Shown piece by piece: positions 8,999 to 17,357 of a stretch of 64,000 nt of DNA (position 1 is its first letter; the number at the start of each line of letters is the position of its first letter). The position numbers and the translations under genes are program-made. Source of the stretch: Nocardia brasiliensis IFM 10847 (GTDB taxonomy: Bacteria > Actinomycetota > Actinomycetes > Mycobacteriales > Mycobacteriaceae); NCBI RefSeq assembly GCF_000710915.1, contig NZ_BAUA01000174.1, positions 94,318-158,317 of the forward strand. Direction: 5' to 3'. The notes under the pieces were generated by a model. That model had not been told where the DNA came from, made no database searches, and saw nothing but the letters and a program-made list of their open reading frames with translations.

Positions 8999-9023
8999 CG
9001 TTTTGTGGGAGTCCCACAAAACG
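8999..9023. promoter_or_regulatory. Candidate MabR operator upstream of fabD
   Basis: Perfect palindrome: cgttttgtggga, one central g, tcccacaaaacg. Its core reads TTTTGT-N9-ACAAAA, which agrees with the inverted repeat I recall being reported as the MabR site in fasII promoters of mycolate-containing bacteria. It sits 63 nt upstream of fabD and directly after mabR. Role as operator is inferred. Confidence 0.65.
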
Positions 9024-9086
9024 CGGCGGCAAGCTTCATTCGCGTCGACATCTCCTGCGGGGTGCCTCACAGTGTTCTCTTAGGGA

Positions 9087-10001
9087 GTGATCGCGTTGTT
9101 CGCCCCTGGACAGGGGTCCCAGACTCCCGGCATGCTCGCGCCTTGGCTCGACCTCCCTGGCGCGCATGACCGGCTCACTCTCTGGTCCATGGCCGCAGGC
9201 CTGGACCTGGTCCGCCTCGGCACCACGGCGACGGCCGAGGAAATCACGGATACCGCCGTGACGCAGCCACTGGTCGTGGCCGCCGCGTTGCTCGCGTACA
9301 CGCAAATCCCCACGGATTCACTTCCGGCCGCTACCATCGTCGCCGGACACTCGGTCGGCGAACTCGCCGCCGCCGCGGTCGCCGGGGTCATCTCGCCCGA
9401 CGACGCGGTGAAATTGGCCGCCATCCGCGGAGCGGAAATGGCCAAGGCGTGCGCGTTGGAGCCGACCGGCATGTCCGCCGTGCTCGGTGGCGATGAGGCC
9501 ACCGTGCTCGCGCGACTCGCGGAACTCGACCTGATTCCGGCCAACCGCAACGCGGTCGGGCAGATCGTCGCCGCGGGTCGGCTGGACGCATTGGCGGAAC
9601 TGGCCGCGAACCCGCCGGAGAAGGCGCGGATTCGCGCGCTGCCCGTCGCGGGTGCGTTCCACACCGAGTTCATGGCTTCGGCGCAGGACGCTGTGACCGA
9701 TGCCATATCGCAGATCGTGCCGAACGAGCCGACGCGGCTGCTGCTGTCGAACTTCGACGGTCAGCCGGTCAGCTCGGGACGTGATGCGATCAACAAGCTC
9801 GCGGCCCAGGTCACCAGGCCCGTCCGTTGGGATCTGTGCACCGAAACCGTAAGGCAGGCAGAGGTTTCCATGGTGGCGGAGTTGCCGCCGGCGGGCACCC
9901 TTGTCGGTATCGCGAAGCGGGAGCTGAAGGGCACGCGCACACTGGCCCTGAAGACCCCCGAAGACCTCCCCGCGTTGGCCGGGGTGAGCATCTCCGGCTA
10001 G
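9087..10001 (+). CDS. fabD: Malonyl-CoA:ACP transacylase
   Basis: Transfers malonyl from CoA to the acyl carrier protein AcpM, feeding FAS-II. 304 residues, full length. The nucleophile is Ser89 in GHSVG; the N-terminal APGQGSQTPGM loop and GAFHTEFM with the catalytic His are present. GTG start at 9087 gives the N-terminus MIALFAPGQG, matching mycobacterial FabD; an in-frame TTG at 9096 has better spacing to AGGGAG and could be used instead. First gene of fabD-acpM-kasA-accD6. Confidence 0.96.
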   Translation: MIALFAPGQGSQTPGMLAPWLDLPGAHDRLTLWSMAAGLDLVRLGTTATAEEITDTAVTQPLVVAAALLAYTQIPTDSLPAATIVAGHSVGELAAAAVAGVISPDDAVKLAAIRGAEMAKACALEPTGMSAVLGGDEATVLARLAELDLIPANRNAVGQIVAAGRLDALAELAANPPEKARIRALPVAGAFHTEFMASAQDAVTDAISQIVPNEPTRLLLSNFDGQPVSSGRDAINKLAAQVTRPVRWDLCTETVRQAEVSMVAELPPAGTLVGIAKRELKGTRTLALKTPEDLPALAGVSISG

Positions 10002-10121
10002 CTTTTTCCGGCAGCCATGCATCGGTATGCACGGTTGTGACCGAGCGGACGTAACCATCGCCCGCCTCGATCCGAAAAAAACAGGTACGAGCCCTACAAA
10101 GAACAAGAAGGGAGCCACGAA

Positions 10122-10421
10122 GTGGCCGCTCTGACCCAGGAACAAATCGTCGAGGAACTCGGCAAGATCATCGAAGAGGTGACGGGTATCGAACCCTCCG
10201 AGGTGACGATCGAGAAGTCCTTCGTCGATGACCTGGACATCGACTCGCTGTCCATGGTCGAGATTGCGGTGCAGACCGAGGACAAGTACGGCGTGAAGAT
10301 CCCGGACGAGGATCTGGCCAGCCTGAAGACGGTCGGCGACGCGGTCGCCTACATCCAGAAGCTCGAGGCCGAGAACGCTGACGCGGCCGCGGAGCTCAAG
10401 GCCAAGTTCGACGCCGAGTAG
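10122..10421 (+). CDS. acpM: Meromycolate extension acyl carrier protein
   Basis: 99-residue acidic carrier protein that holds the growing meromycolate chain as a phosphopantetheine thioester. The attachment site is Ser42 in DIDSLSM. The protein has the extra Ala/Glu-rich C-terminal tail (residues 85-99) that distinguishes AcpM from ordinary ACP. GTG start with AAGAAGGGAG upstream. It follows fabD by 120 nt and precedes kasA by 10 nt. Confidence 0.96.
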   Translation: MAALTQEQIVEELGKIIEEVTGIEPSEVTIEKSFVDDLDIDSLSMVEIAVQTEDKYGVKIPDEDLASLKTVGDAVAYIQKLEAENADAAAELKAKFDAE

Positions 10422-10431
10422 GGCCGACACT

Positions 10432-11682
10432 GTGACCACTCCTTCCACCTTGAACGGGAATTTCCCCAACGTCGTCGTCACTAGCCTGGCGGCGACCACG
10501 TCGATCGCGGGTGACGTCGATGCGACGTGGAAGGGACTCCTCAACGGCGAGAGCGGTATCGACGTTCTCGAGGATTCCTTCGTCGAGGAATACGACCTTC
10601 CGGTCCGCATCGGCGGTCACCTGAAGGTCCGGCCCGAGACCCTGCTCACCCGAGTCGAGTGCCGGCGCATGGCGTACGTCGAGCAGCTCGCGACCGTGCT
10701 CGGTCGCGAAGTCTGGCGTAACGCGGGCAGCCCGGAGGTCGACCCGGAACGGCTGGGTGTGGCCATCGGAACCGGGTTGGGTGGCGGCGACGCCCTCATC
10801 GACTCGGTGGACAAGCTGAAGAACGGTGGCTATCGCAAGATCTCGCCGTTGGCTGTGCAGATGGTCATGCCGAACGGTCCTTCGGCCGTTGTCGGCCTCG
10901 AATTGAAGGCCAGGGCAGGAGTGGTCACTCCGGTCTCGGCATGCTCGTCTGGCTCCGAGGCCATCGCCAACGCATGGCGGATGATCGTCATGGGCGATGC
11001 GGACATGGTCGTCACCGGTGGTGTCGAGGGTTACATCGACTCGGTGCCGATCGCGGCGTTCAGCATGATGCGCGCCATGAGCACCCGCAACGACGACCCG
11101 AAGGGTGCCTCGCGTCCGTTCGACAAGGACCGCGACGGTTTCGTCTTCGGTGAGGCGGGCGCCCTGATGGTCATCGAGACCGAGGAGCACGCCAAGGCGC
11201 GTGGGGCCACCATCCACGCTCGCCTGCTCGGTGCCGGTATCACCTCGGACGGCTTCCACCTGGTTGCCCCCGCCCCGGACGGCGTCGGCGCCGCACGGGC
11301 GATGAAGCGGGCGATGCAGACCGCGGGTCTGACCGCCAAGGACATCACCCACGTCAACGCGCACGCCACCGCGACACCGATCGGCGACACCGCCGAGGCC
11401 AACGCGATCAGCCTCGCCGTCGGCAAGCACGCTTCGGTGTACGCCCCGAAATCCGCACTGGGCCACTCGATCGGCGCCGTCGGCGCACTCGAGTCCGTGC
11501 TGACCGTGCTCAGCATCCGGGACGGCATCGTCCCGCCGACGCTGAACCTGGAGAACCAGGACCCGGCCATCGATCTGGACGTGGTGCACGGCGAGGCGCG
11601 CCGGCAGGAGATCGAGTACGCGATCAACAACTCCTTCGGTTTCGGTGGGCACAATGTCGCGCTCGCCTTCGGTCGGGCCTAG
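10432..11682 (+). CDS. kasA: Beta-ketoacyl-ACP synthase (KasA), FAS-II elongation
   Basis: Condenses malonyl-AcpM with acyl-AcpM to elongate the meromycolate chain. 416 residues. The catalytic triad is Cys171 (SACSSGSEA), His311 (HVNAHATATP) and His345 (ALGHSIGAVG), with Lys340 (APKSALG); these are the same positions as in M. tuberculosis KasA. GTG start 10 nt after acpM. There is no second synthase (kasB) between this gene and accD6, unlike M. tuberculosis. Confidence 0.96.
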   Translation: MTTPSTLNGNFPNVVVTSLAATTSIAGDVDATWKGLLNGESGIDVLEDSFVEEYDLPVRIGGHLKVRPETLLTRVECRRMAYVEQLATVLGREVWRNAGSPEVDPERLGVAIGTGLGGGDALIDSVDKLKNGGYRKISPLAVQMVMPNGPSAVVGLELKARAGVVTPVSACSSGSEAIANAWRMIVMGDADMVVTGGVEGYIDSVPIAAFSMMRAMSTRNDDPKGASRPFDKDRDGFVFGEAGALMVIETEEHAKARGATIHARLLGAGITSDGFHLVAPAPDGVGAARAMKRAMQTAGLTAKDITHVNAHATATPIGDTAEANAISLAVGKHASVYAPKSALGHSIGAVGALESVLTVLSIRDGIVPPTLNLENQDPAIDLDVVHGEARRQEIEYAINNSFGFGGHNVALAFGRA

Positions 11683-11706
11683 CCGCATCGACTGAGACTG
11701 CTCGAA

Positions 11707-11755
11707 CGATCCCGGCGGGATCTGCCGCTTCGACGGCCAGATCCCGCCGGGATCG
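11707..11755 (+). terminator. Strong hairpin between kasA and accD6
   Basis: Perfect 18-bp inverted repeat, arms at 11707-11724 and 11738-11755 (cgatcccggcgggatctg), with a 13-nt loop that can itself pair partly, followed by ccatttt. It may end or attenuate fabD-acpM-kasA transcripts, in which case accD6 needs its own promoter or read-through. Confidence 0.75.
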
Positions 11756-11808
11756 CCATTTTGCAGCCGCGTCAGCGGCCTTTTCCTGAAGGTTGAGGGA
11801 AGAACGCG

Positions 11809-13242
11809 ATGACAACCATGGCTTCCGCGTTGCACCACGCGACATCGACCGATCCGCGGGATCCGCTGGGTCGGCTGCAGCGCTTCTTCGATCCCGGCAC
11901 GCTGCTTCCGCTGCATCCGCGCGACAAGTCCGGCGTGCTCGCCGCGATCGGCGAGGTCGACGGCGTGCGCACCGTGGCCTATTGCTCCGACGCCACCGTG
12001 ATGGGTGGCGCGATGGGCGTCGAGGGCTGCAAGCACATCGTCGACGCGATCGACACGGCCATCGACTCCGGCGTCCCGGTCGTCGGTATCTGGCATTCCG
12101 GCGGCGCGCGGCTGGCCGAGGGCGTCGAGGCCCTGCACGCGGTCGGCCTGGTCTTCGAGGCCATGGTGCGCGCCTCCGGCCTGGTACCGCAGATTTCGGT
12201 GGTGGTCGGCTTCGCCGCGGGCGGCGCCGCCTACGGCCCCGCGCTCACCGATATCGTGATCATGGCGCCCGAGGGCCGCATCTTCGTCACCGGACCCGAC
12301 GTGGTGCGCAGCGTGACCGGCGAGCAGGTCGACATGGCCACCCTCGGCGGCCCGCAGACGCACGGCAAGAAGTCCGGCGTCACCCATATCGTGGCCGACG
12401 ACGAGGCCGACGCGGTGCATCGCGCGCGGCGGCTGGTGTCGATGTTCGCCGAGCAGGGTGAGTTCGATCTGGTCGCGGCCGCGCACGGCGACGTCGACCT
12501 GAAGGCGATGTTGCCGGAATCGCCCAAGCGCGCCTACGACGTGAAGCCGATCATCCACGAACTGCTCGACAACGTGGACGGCGAAAGCTCGTTCGAGGAG
12601 TTGCAGGCGGGCTACGCGCGCAGCATCGTCACCGGTCTCGGCCGGTTGAGCGGGCGCACCGTCGGCGTGCTCGCGAACAACCCGATCCGCCTCGGCGGCT
12701 GCCTCAACTCCGAAAGTGCCGAGAAGGCAGCGCGTTTCGTGCGGCTGTGCAACTCGTTCGGTATTCCGCTCATCGTCGTCACCGACGTGCCCGGCTATCT
12801 GCCCGGCGTCGGTCAGGAGTGGGAAGGCGTGGTGCGCCGCGGCGCCAAGCTGCTGCACGCGTTCGCCGAGGCGCGCGTCCCGCGCGTCACGCTGGTGACC
12901 CGCAAGATCTATGGCGGCGCCTACATCGCGATGAACGCACGCTCGCTGGGCGCGACCGCCGTGTACGCGTGGCCCGGCTCCGAGGTCGCGGTGATGGGCG
13001 CCAAGGCGGCCGTCGGCATCCTGCACAAGAAGGCGCTGGCCGCCGCCCCGGAGGAAGAGCGGGAAGCGCTGCACGAGCGGCTCACCGCGGAGCACGAACG
13101 CATCGCGGGCGGCGTCGAACGGGCCATCGCGATCGGTGTGGTGGACCAGGTGATCGACCCGGCCAAGACGCGCAGCATCATCGCTGCCGCGCTGGCCGCA
13201 GCGCCGTCGCGGCCCAGCAGGTTGAAGAACATCCCGCTGTAG
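11809..13242 (+). CDS. accD6: Acyl-CoA carboxylase beta subunit (carboxyltransferase) AccD6
   Basis: Carboxyltransferase subunit of acetyl-CoA carboxylase, working with a biotinylated alpha subunit (AccA3 type) encoded elsewhere to make malonyl-CoA for FAS. 477 residues. The two crotonase-like halves are visible: the N-terminal half with HSGGARLAEGV and GFAAGGAAYGPAL, the C-terminal half with DVPGYLPGVGQE and YGGAYIAMNA. AGGTTGAGGG upstream supports the ATG. Last gene of the FAS-II cluster, followed by a strong terminator. Confidence 0.95.
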   Translation: MTTMASALHHATSTDPRDPLGRLQRFFDPGTLLPLHPRDKSGVLAAIGEVDGVRTVAYCSDATVMGGAMGVEGCKHIVDAIDTAIDSGVPVVGIWHSGGARLAEGVEALHAVGLVFEAMVRASGLVPQISVVVGFAAGGAAYGPALTDIVIMAPEGRIFVTGPDVVRSVTGEQVDMATLGGPQTHGKKSGVTHIVADDEADAVHRARRLVSMFAEQGEFDLVAAAHGDVDLKAMLPESPKRAYDVKPIIHELLDNVDGESSFEELQAGYARSIVTGLGRLSGRTVGVLANNPIRLGGCLNSESAEKAARFVRLCNSFGIPLIVVTDVPGYLPGVGQEWEGVVRRGAKLLHAFAEARVPRVTLVTRKIYGGAYIAMNARSLGATAVYAWPGSEVAVMGAKAAVGILHKKALAAAPEEEREALHERLTAEHERIAGGVERAIAIGVVDQVIDPAKTRSIIAAALAAAPSRPSRLKNIPL

Positions 13243-13249
13243 ACGACCG

Positions 13250-13286
13250 CGCAACTGGGCCCCGGTACATCCGGGGCCCAGTTGCG
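13250..13286 (+). terminator. Terminator of the FAS-II cluster
   Basis: Perfect 14-bp inverted repeat cgcaactgggcccc / ggggcccagttgcg with a 9-nt loop, starting 7 nt after the accD6 stop and followed by ttgtggggg. Confidence 0.8.
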
Positions 13287-13447
13287 TTGTGGGGGAGCGG
13301 GCTTCGCCTCGGTCAGCGCGGAAGCGATCGCCCGCCCGTCCTGGTTCCCGCACCCGTTCTGACTTCCCGCACCCGCTCCGGCATGCCACAGGGGTGCGAA
13401 GCGTCGGAAGTGGTGCGGGAAGACGGAAGGGGGTCGTGGGCGGTCGG

Positions 13448-13453
13448 TAGCAT
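13448..13453 (+). promoter_or_regulatory. Candidate -10 element of a leaderless HxlR transcript
   Basis: TAGCAT ends 6 nt before the GTG start at 13460, the spacing expected when transcription starts at the start codon. No good ribosome binding site is present. Confidence 0.35.
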
Positions 13454-13459
13454 CTAAAG

Positions 13460-13951
13460 GTGCGTTATGAGGAGCTTGCCGACGTGCCGTGCTCGATCAC
13501 GCGTCCGCTCGTGATCTTCGGTGACCGCTGGACTCTGCTGATCCTGAAGTTCTCGTTCTCCGGGGTCCGCCGATTCAACGCGTTCCAGAGTGCGCTCGGT
13601 ATTTCTCGCAGCCGGTTGCAGGATCGCCTCGATCGGTTGATCGAGCACGAGATCCTGGTGAAGCGCAAGGCCGCGGTCGGCGCGCACGAGGAATATCGGC
13701 TCACGCAGAAGGGCCACGATATCTATCCGATTCTGATGGCTATTCGGGACTGGGGCGACACCTACATGGCCCCGGACGGCCCGCCGGTGCGTTACGCGCA
13801 CCGCGAGTGCACCGGTGAGGTGCACGCAAACCTCGAGTGTGACGTGTGCGGCGGCGCGATGACGGCCCGCGACGTGACCCCCGAACCCGGGCCGGGACTG
13901 CTCGGGCCCGAGGTCGACACGGATCAGTCGGTGAACCAGGTCGCCACCTGA
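13460..13951 (+). CDS. HxlR-family transcriptional regulator
   Basis: 163-residue winged-helix regulator. Cys11 (DVPCSITRPL) begins the conserved HxlR region, with FGDRWTLLILKFSF and GISRSRLQDRLDRLIEHEIL forming the DNA-binding helices and YRLTQKGHDI the wing. The C-terminal part has Cys residues in RECTGEVHANLECDVCGG, possibly a small metal or redox site. The 3' end overlaps the convergent nitroreductase by 28 nt. HxlR proteins often sense thiol or aldehyde stress and control an adjacent oxidoreductase; that role is inferred here. Confidence 0.88.
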   Translation: MRYEELADVPCSITRPLVIFGDRWTLLILKFSFSGVRRFNAFQSALGISRSRLQDRLDRLIEHEILVKRKAAVGAHEEYRLTQKGHDIYPILMAIRDWGDTYMAPDGPPVRYAHRECTGEVHANLECDVCGGAMTARDVTPEPGPGLLGPEVDTDQSVNQVAT

Positions 13952-14619
13952 TCGATGCTCTCGCGCGCGGTGCGGAATCCGTTGACCGGGTGCGCGGTGT
14001 CGGGATAACCGAACGAGATTCCGGCGACCACCCGGCGGTGCTCGGGTATATCGAAGTACTCCCGGATGAACGGCGCGTACGAGGCCAGCGCGGCCTGCGG
14101 CGCCGCACCGAGCCCGAGGCTCTGCGCGCCGAGCAGGAAGTTGCCGAGGTACAGGCCGCAGTCGACGGCGCCGTAGACACCGAGATCCGCCTCGGTCGTC
14201 ACGATCGCGACGTGCGGGGCGTCGAACAGTTCGAAGTTGCGCAGTGTCTGCCGCATTGTCTTCTCGTGCTCGCCTTTTGCGATCCCGATGCTGTCGTACA
14301 GCTGAAAGCCGCACGCGCGCCTGCGATCCCGGTACACCCCGGCGTACTGCGCGGGAAACGCGAAATCCGGTTCAGGAGTGGCGGTTCGGACGTGCTCGAG
14401 CAGCGCCGCGCGGAAACGGTCGGTGCCCGCGCCCTCGGTCAGCACCACCTGCCACGGCTGGGTGTTGCACCAGGACGCCGTCCGCTGGGACAGGCGCAGC
14501 AGTTGTTCGATGACGGCGCGCGGCACCGGATCGGCCAGGAACTGCCGGCAGGTCCAGCGCTCGTCGAGCAGTCGGGTCAGCGTGGCGAATTCCTGGGTGT
14601 CCACCTCGGCCGTTGTCAT
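13924..14619 (-). CDS. Nitroreductase family protein
   Basis: FMN-dependent oxidoreductase of 231 residues that probably uses NAD(P)H to reduce nitro compounds or quinones. The N-terminal RWTCRQFLADPVPRAVIEQ and SQRTASWCNTQPWQVVL are the FMN-binding signatures of the family; the C-terminal FGYPDTAHPVNGFRT is also typical. Convergent with the HxlR gene, sharing 28 nt at their 3' ends, so the two are probably functionally linked. Physiological substrate unknown. Confidence 0.88.
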   Translation of the reverse strand: MTTAEVDTQEFATLTRLLDERWTCRQFLADPVPRAVIEQLLRLSQRTASWCNTQPWQVVLTEGAGTDRFRAALLEHVRTATPEPDFAFPAQYAGVYRDRRRACGFQLYDSIGIAKGEHEKTMRQTLRNFELFDAPHVAIVTTEADLGVYGAVDCGLYLGNFLLGAQSLGLGAAPQAALASYAPFIREYFDIPEHRRVVAGISFGYPDTAHPVNGFRTARESIDQVATWFTD

Positions 14620-14737
14620 GCCATCTCCTCATGCAGTCTCATTATGAGACCGAACGTTAGCAGCAGCGGGGCGAACTCGGAATGGCCTGCTGCGGGATTA
14701 CGCCGAATCGAACGCCCGAAAAGGGCAGAATCCACGC

Positions 14738-16510
14738 ATGGCGTCCGAGGCCCGCGGCGCGCGGGATCGCAAACGGCACGGCAGGCACTACACGCCGCCC
14801 GTGCTGGCGCGTTTCCTGGCCGCACGGCTGCTCGCGCACGTGGCGCCGCCGCCCACCGGGGTGCTGCGGGTGCTCGATCCCGCCTGCGGGGACGGGGAGC
14901 TGCTGTTCGCGCTGCGGTCCGAAGCGGCCGAACGACTACCGGGTGCCCGGATCGAGCTGATCGGCTACGACCTCGACCCGGCGGCGTTGCGAGTGGCGCG
15001 GGCACGAGCGGCCGCAGCGGGGATCGCCGTCGACTGGCAGGTGGGCGACTTCTTGACGGTCGCGGCCGAGCTGGCGGCGGGCTCGTTCGACGCGGTGATC
15101 ACGAATCCGCCGTACGTGCGGACCCAGCAACTCGGCGGTGCGACCGCCCAGCTGCTGAGCAAGCAGTTCGGATTGCGGGGGCGGATCGATCTGACGCATC
15201 CGTTCGTGGCGACCCTGCCCAGACTGCTGCGTCCCGGCGGCGTGCTCGGATTGCTCAGTGCCAACCGGTTTTTGACGACCAGGGCCGGCGCGAACATCCG
15301 GCGGCTGCTGCTCGCCGAACTGGCGCCGGTCGAACTGTACGACCTCGGCGACACCAAGCTGTTCGAGGCCGCGGTGCTGCCCGCGATCACCATCGCGACG
15401 CGTGGCACGAGTGCTGATACCTGCCGCTATGTGTCGGCGTACGAGGTGGACAGCGGCGGCATCGCCACGGAGACCGGCCTTTTCGAGGCCATGGTCGGTG
15501 AGACCGGTTGTCTGGTCACCCACGAGGGACGGCAGTTCGCGGTGGAGATCGGCACTTTGGTGACCGGGGAATCCGTGGGCAGACCGAGGACGAACGGCCA
15601 CTTGGCGTTTCGGCCAGGGGCACCCGGGACGGACCCGCCCATCGATGCCGAGTCCGCGACGAGACACCGAGCGCCGCCGCATGCCACGACACCGGATACC
15701 GCTTGGCGCATGTCCAATGCGCGCGTGGACGCCTGGCTCGCCGCCATCGACGCCGCGACCTGGCGGACTTTCGGCGAGGTCGCACGAATCCGGGTGGGTA
15801 TCAAGACAACCGCCGATCGGGTGTTCATCTCGGACCGGTGGGCCGAGGCCGAGCCGGTCCCCGAAGCGGAACTGCTGCTGGACCTGATCACGCACAACGA
15901 TCTGGAGCCGTGGCGGATCACCCGGGCCCAGGACACCCGTGTGCTCTACCCCTACGATCTGACGCTGGCTCGCCGCACGCCGATCGATCTGGACGAATAT
16001 CCCTGTGCCGCTGAATATCTACGTAACCACAAGGACATACTCACCGCGCGCCGCTACGTCGGCGCGACCGGCCGGGAGTGGTTCGAGATCTGGGTGCCGC
16101 AGCGTCCGCAACTGTGGCGGCAGCCGAAGGTGGTCTTCCCGGATATCAGCGACCGCCCGCGTTTCGCCCTCGACCGCTCCGGCGCGGTGGTCAACGGTGA
16201 TTGCTACTGGCTGTCCCTACCGGACCTGTCCCGTGATTCCGCCGAGGCCGAGCAGCTCGCGTATCTGCTGATGGGCGTGGCCAATTCCGCCCTCGGCCTG
16301 CGCTTCTACGACACCGTCTGCGGCAACCGCCTCTACTCCGGTCGCCGTCGCTGGATCACCCAGTACGTCTCGCGCCTACCCCTCCCGGATCCGGCCTCTC
16401 CGCACGCCGCGGCGATCATCACGGTGGCCCGGGACCTCACCGAAGGCCGGTGCGCAGACCCCGCAATACGCGCCGAACTGAACGATCGGGTGGCCGCCGC
16501 ATTCCGCTGA
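14738..16510 (+). CDS. Solitary N6-adenine DNA methyltransferase (Eco57I/TaqI-like)
   Basis: 590-residue methyltransferase. The SAM-binding motif DPACGDGELL (from residue 47) and the catalytic NPPYVRTQ (NPPY 123-126) identify an N6-adenine enzyme. The C-terminal half, with YVGATGREWFEIWVPQ and NGDCYWLSLPDL and CGNRLYSGRRRWITQYVSRL, resembles TaqI-like target-recognition domains. No PD-(D/E)XK nuclease motif is visible and no restriction gene is adjacent, so it is either an orphan methylase or the modification part of a system elsewhere. Neighbours on both sides are unrelated metabolic regulators. Confidence 0.88.
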   Translation: MASEARGARDRKRHGRHYTPPVLARFLAARLLAHVAPPPTGVLRVLDPACGDGELLFALRSEAAERLPGARIELIGYDLDPAALRVARARAAAAGIAVDWQVGDFLTVAAELAAGSFDAVITNPPYVRTQQLGGATAQLLSKQFGLRGRIDLTHPFVATLPRLLRPGGVLGLLSANRFLTTRAGANIRRLLLAELAPVELYDLGDTKLFEAAVLPAITIATRGTSADTCRYVSAYEVDSGGIATETGLFEAMVGETGCLVTHEGRQFAVEIGTLVTGESVGRPRTNGHLAFRPGAPGTDPPIDAESATRHRAPPHATTPDTAWRMSNARVDAWLAAIDAATWRTFGEVARIRVGIKTTADRVFISDRWAEAEPVPEAELLLDLITHNDLEPWRITRAQDTRVLYPYDLTLARRTPIDLDEYPCAAEYLRNHKDILTARRYVGATGREWFEIWVPQRPQLWRQPKVVFPDISDRPRFALDRSGAVVNGDCYWLSLPDLSRDSAEAEQLAYLLMGVANSALGLRFYDTVCGNRLYSGRRRWITQYVSRLPLPDPASPHAAAIITVARDLTEGRCADPAIRAELNDRVAAAFR

Positions 16511-16518
16511 CGCGAGGC

Positions 16519-17142
16519 TCAGCGGGGGAGGTGGACGCCCACCATGGGAAGCAGCGTGCGGCGCGCGAACTCGCGGGCGGCGTCGCGGTCGGCGACGGGG
16601 ATCAGCCCGTCGGGGGTGAGGGCCAGCGAGAGGGCCAGGCGGGCCATGATCTCGGCGACGAGGTCGGCGTCGAAATCGTGGGTGCCTTCGGTGTCGCGCA
16701 GTTCGCGCAACTTGTCGGCCAGGTAGCCGCGGCCGACGGCGAGGACGGGGCCCGCGTCGGTGGTGAGGCGGGGCAGGATCAGGTCGGGTTCGGTGCGCAG
16801 CAGGCGGCGCAGCAACTCGTTGTTCGCGATCGCGGTGATGAACGCGACGAAGATCTCCACCAGCTGGTCCTCGCTGCCGGAGACGGCCCGCACCTGCTTG
16901 TCGATCATCTCGACGAAGTGCTGGGCTTCGCGCACGCTCACGGCCTCGACCAGGTCGTTCTTCGATTCGAAGCGGCGGTACAGGGTGGCGGGGCTGATGC
17001 CGGCGCGGCGGGCGATCTCGCCCATGCTGGTCCGTTTGATGCCGAAGTCCAGGAAGGCCGAGAGCGCGCTTTCCAGGAGCTTCTCGCCGTCGGCGACGGG
17101 CTTCTCCAGGATGCGCTGCAGCATGGGCGGGACAGTGGGCAT
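16519..17142 (-). CDS. TetR-family transcriptional regulator
   Basis: 207-residue repressor type. The helix-turn-helix is TSMGEIARRAGISPATLYRRF at about residues 39-58, followed by FESKNDLVEAV. The ATG at 17142 is preferred over an in-frame ATG at 17217 because GGAGA lies 8 nt upstream. Divergent from a short-chain dehydrogenase 215 nt away, its likely target. The ligand-binding domain is not diagnostic. Confidence 0.88.
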   Translation of the reverse strand: MPTVPPMLQRILEKPVADGEKLLESALSAFLDFGIKRTSMGEIARRAGISPATLYRRFESKNDLVEAVSVREAQHFVEMIDKQVRAVSGSEDQLVEIFVAFITAIANNELLRRLLRTEPDLILPRLTTDAGPVLAVGRGYLADKLRELRDTEGTHDFDADLVAEIMARLALSLALTPDGLIPVADRDAAREFARRTLLPMVGVHLPR

Positions 17143-17311
17143 CTGGTCTCCAGTCGATTCGCGCGGACGCCGGGGCGAGCGGACGGCATCGCGACGGTGC
17201 GGGTGAGGGCCATTCATTATTTCATCGGGCGGTGTCGGCGTGGTCGGGGATGGCCGAACCAGGGGGTGTTCTGTCTTATCGGTCGCATGTCCAGCTTCGA
17301 GTGATTACCCT

Positions 17312-17323
17312 GTGGATATCCAC
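17312..17323. promoter_or_regulatory. Candidate operator between TetR gene and SDR gene
   Basis: Perfect 12-bp palindrome GTGGATATCCAC, 34 nt upstream of the SDR start codon in the divergent spacer. Position and symmetry fit a TetR site; no further support. Confidence 0.35.
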
Positions 17324-17357
17324 CTTGGATGCTGGATGGGCCGGAAGAGGTTGCGCC

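Noticed and set aside
10396..13389. Long minus-strand open frame (997 codons) across kasA and accD6
   Set aside because: Antisense shadow of two well-supported genes; no recognisable domain and no start signal.
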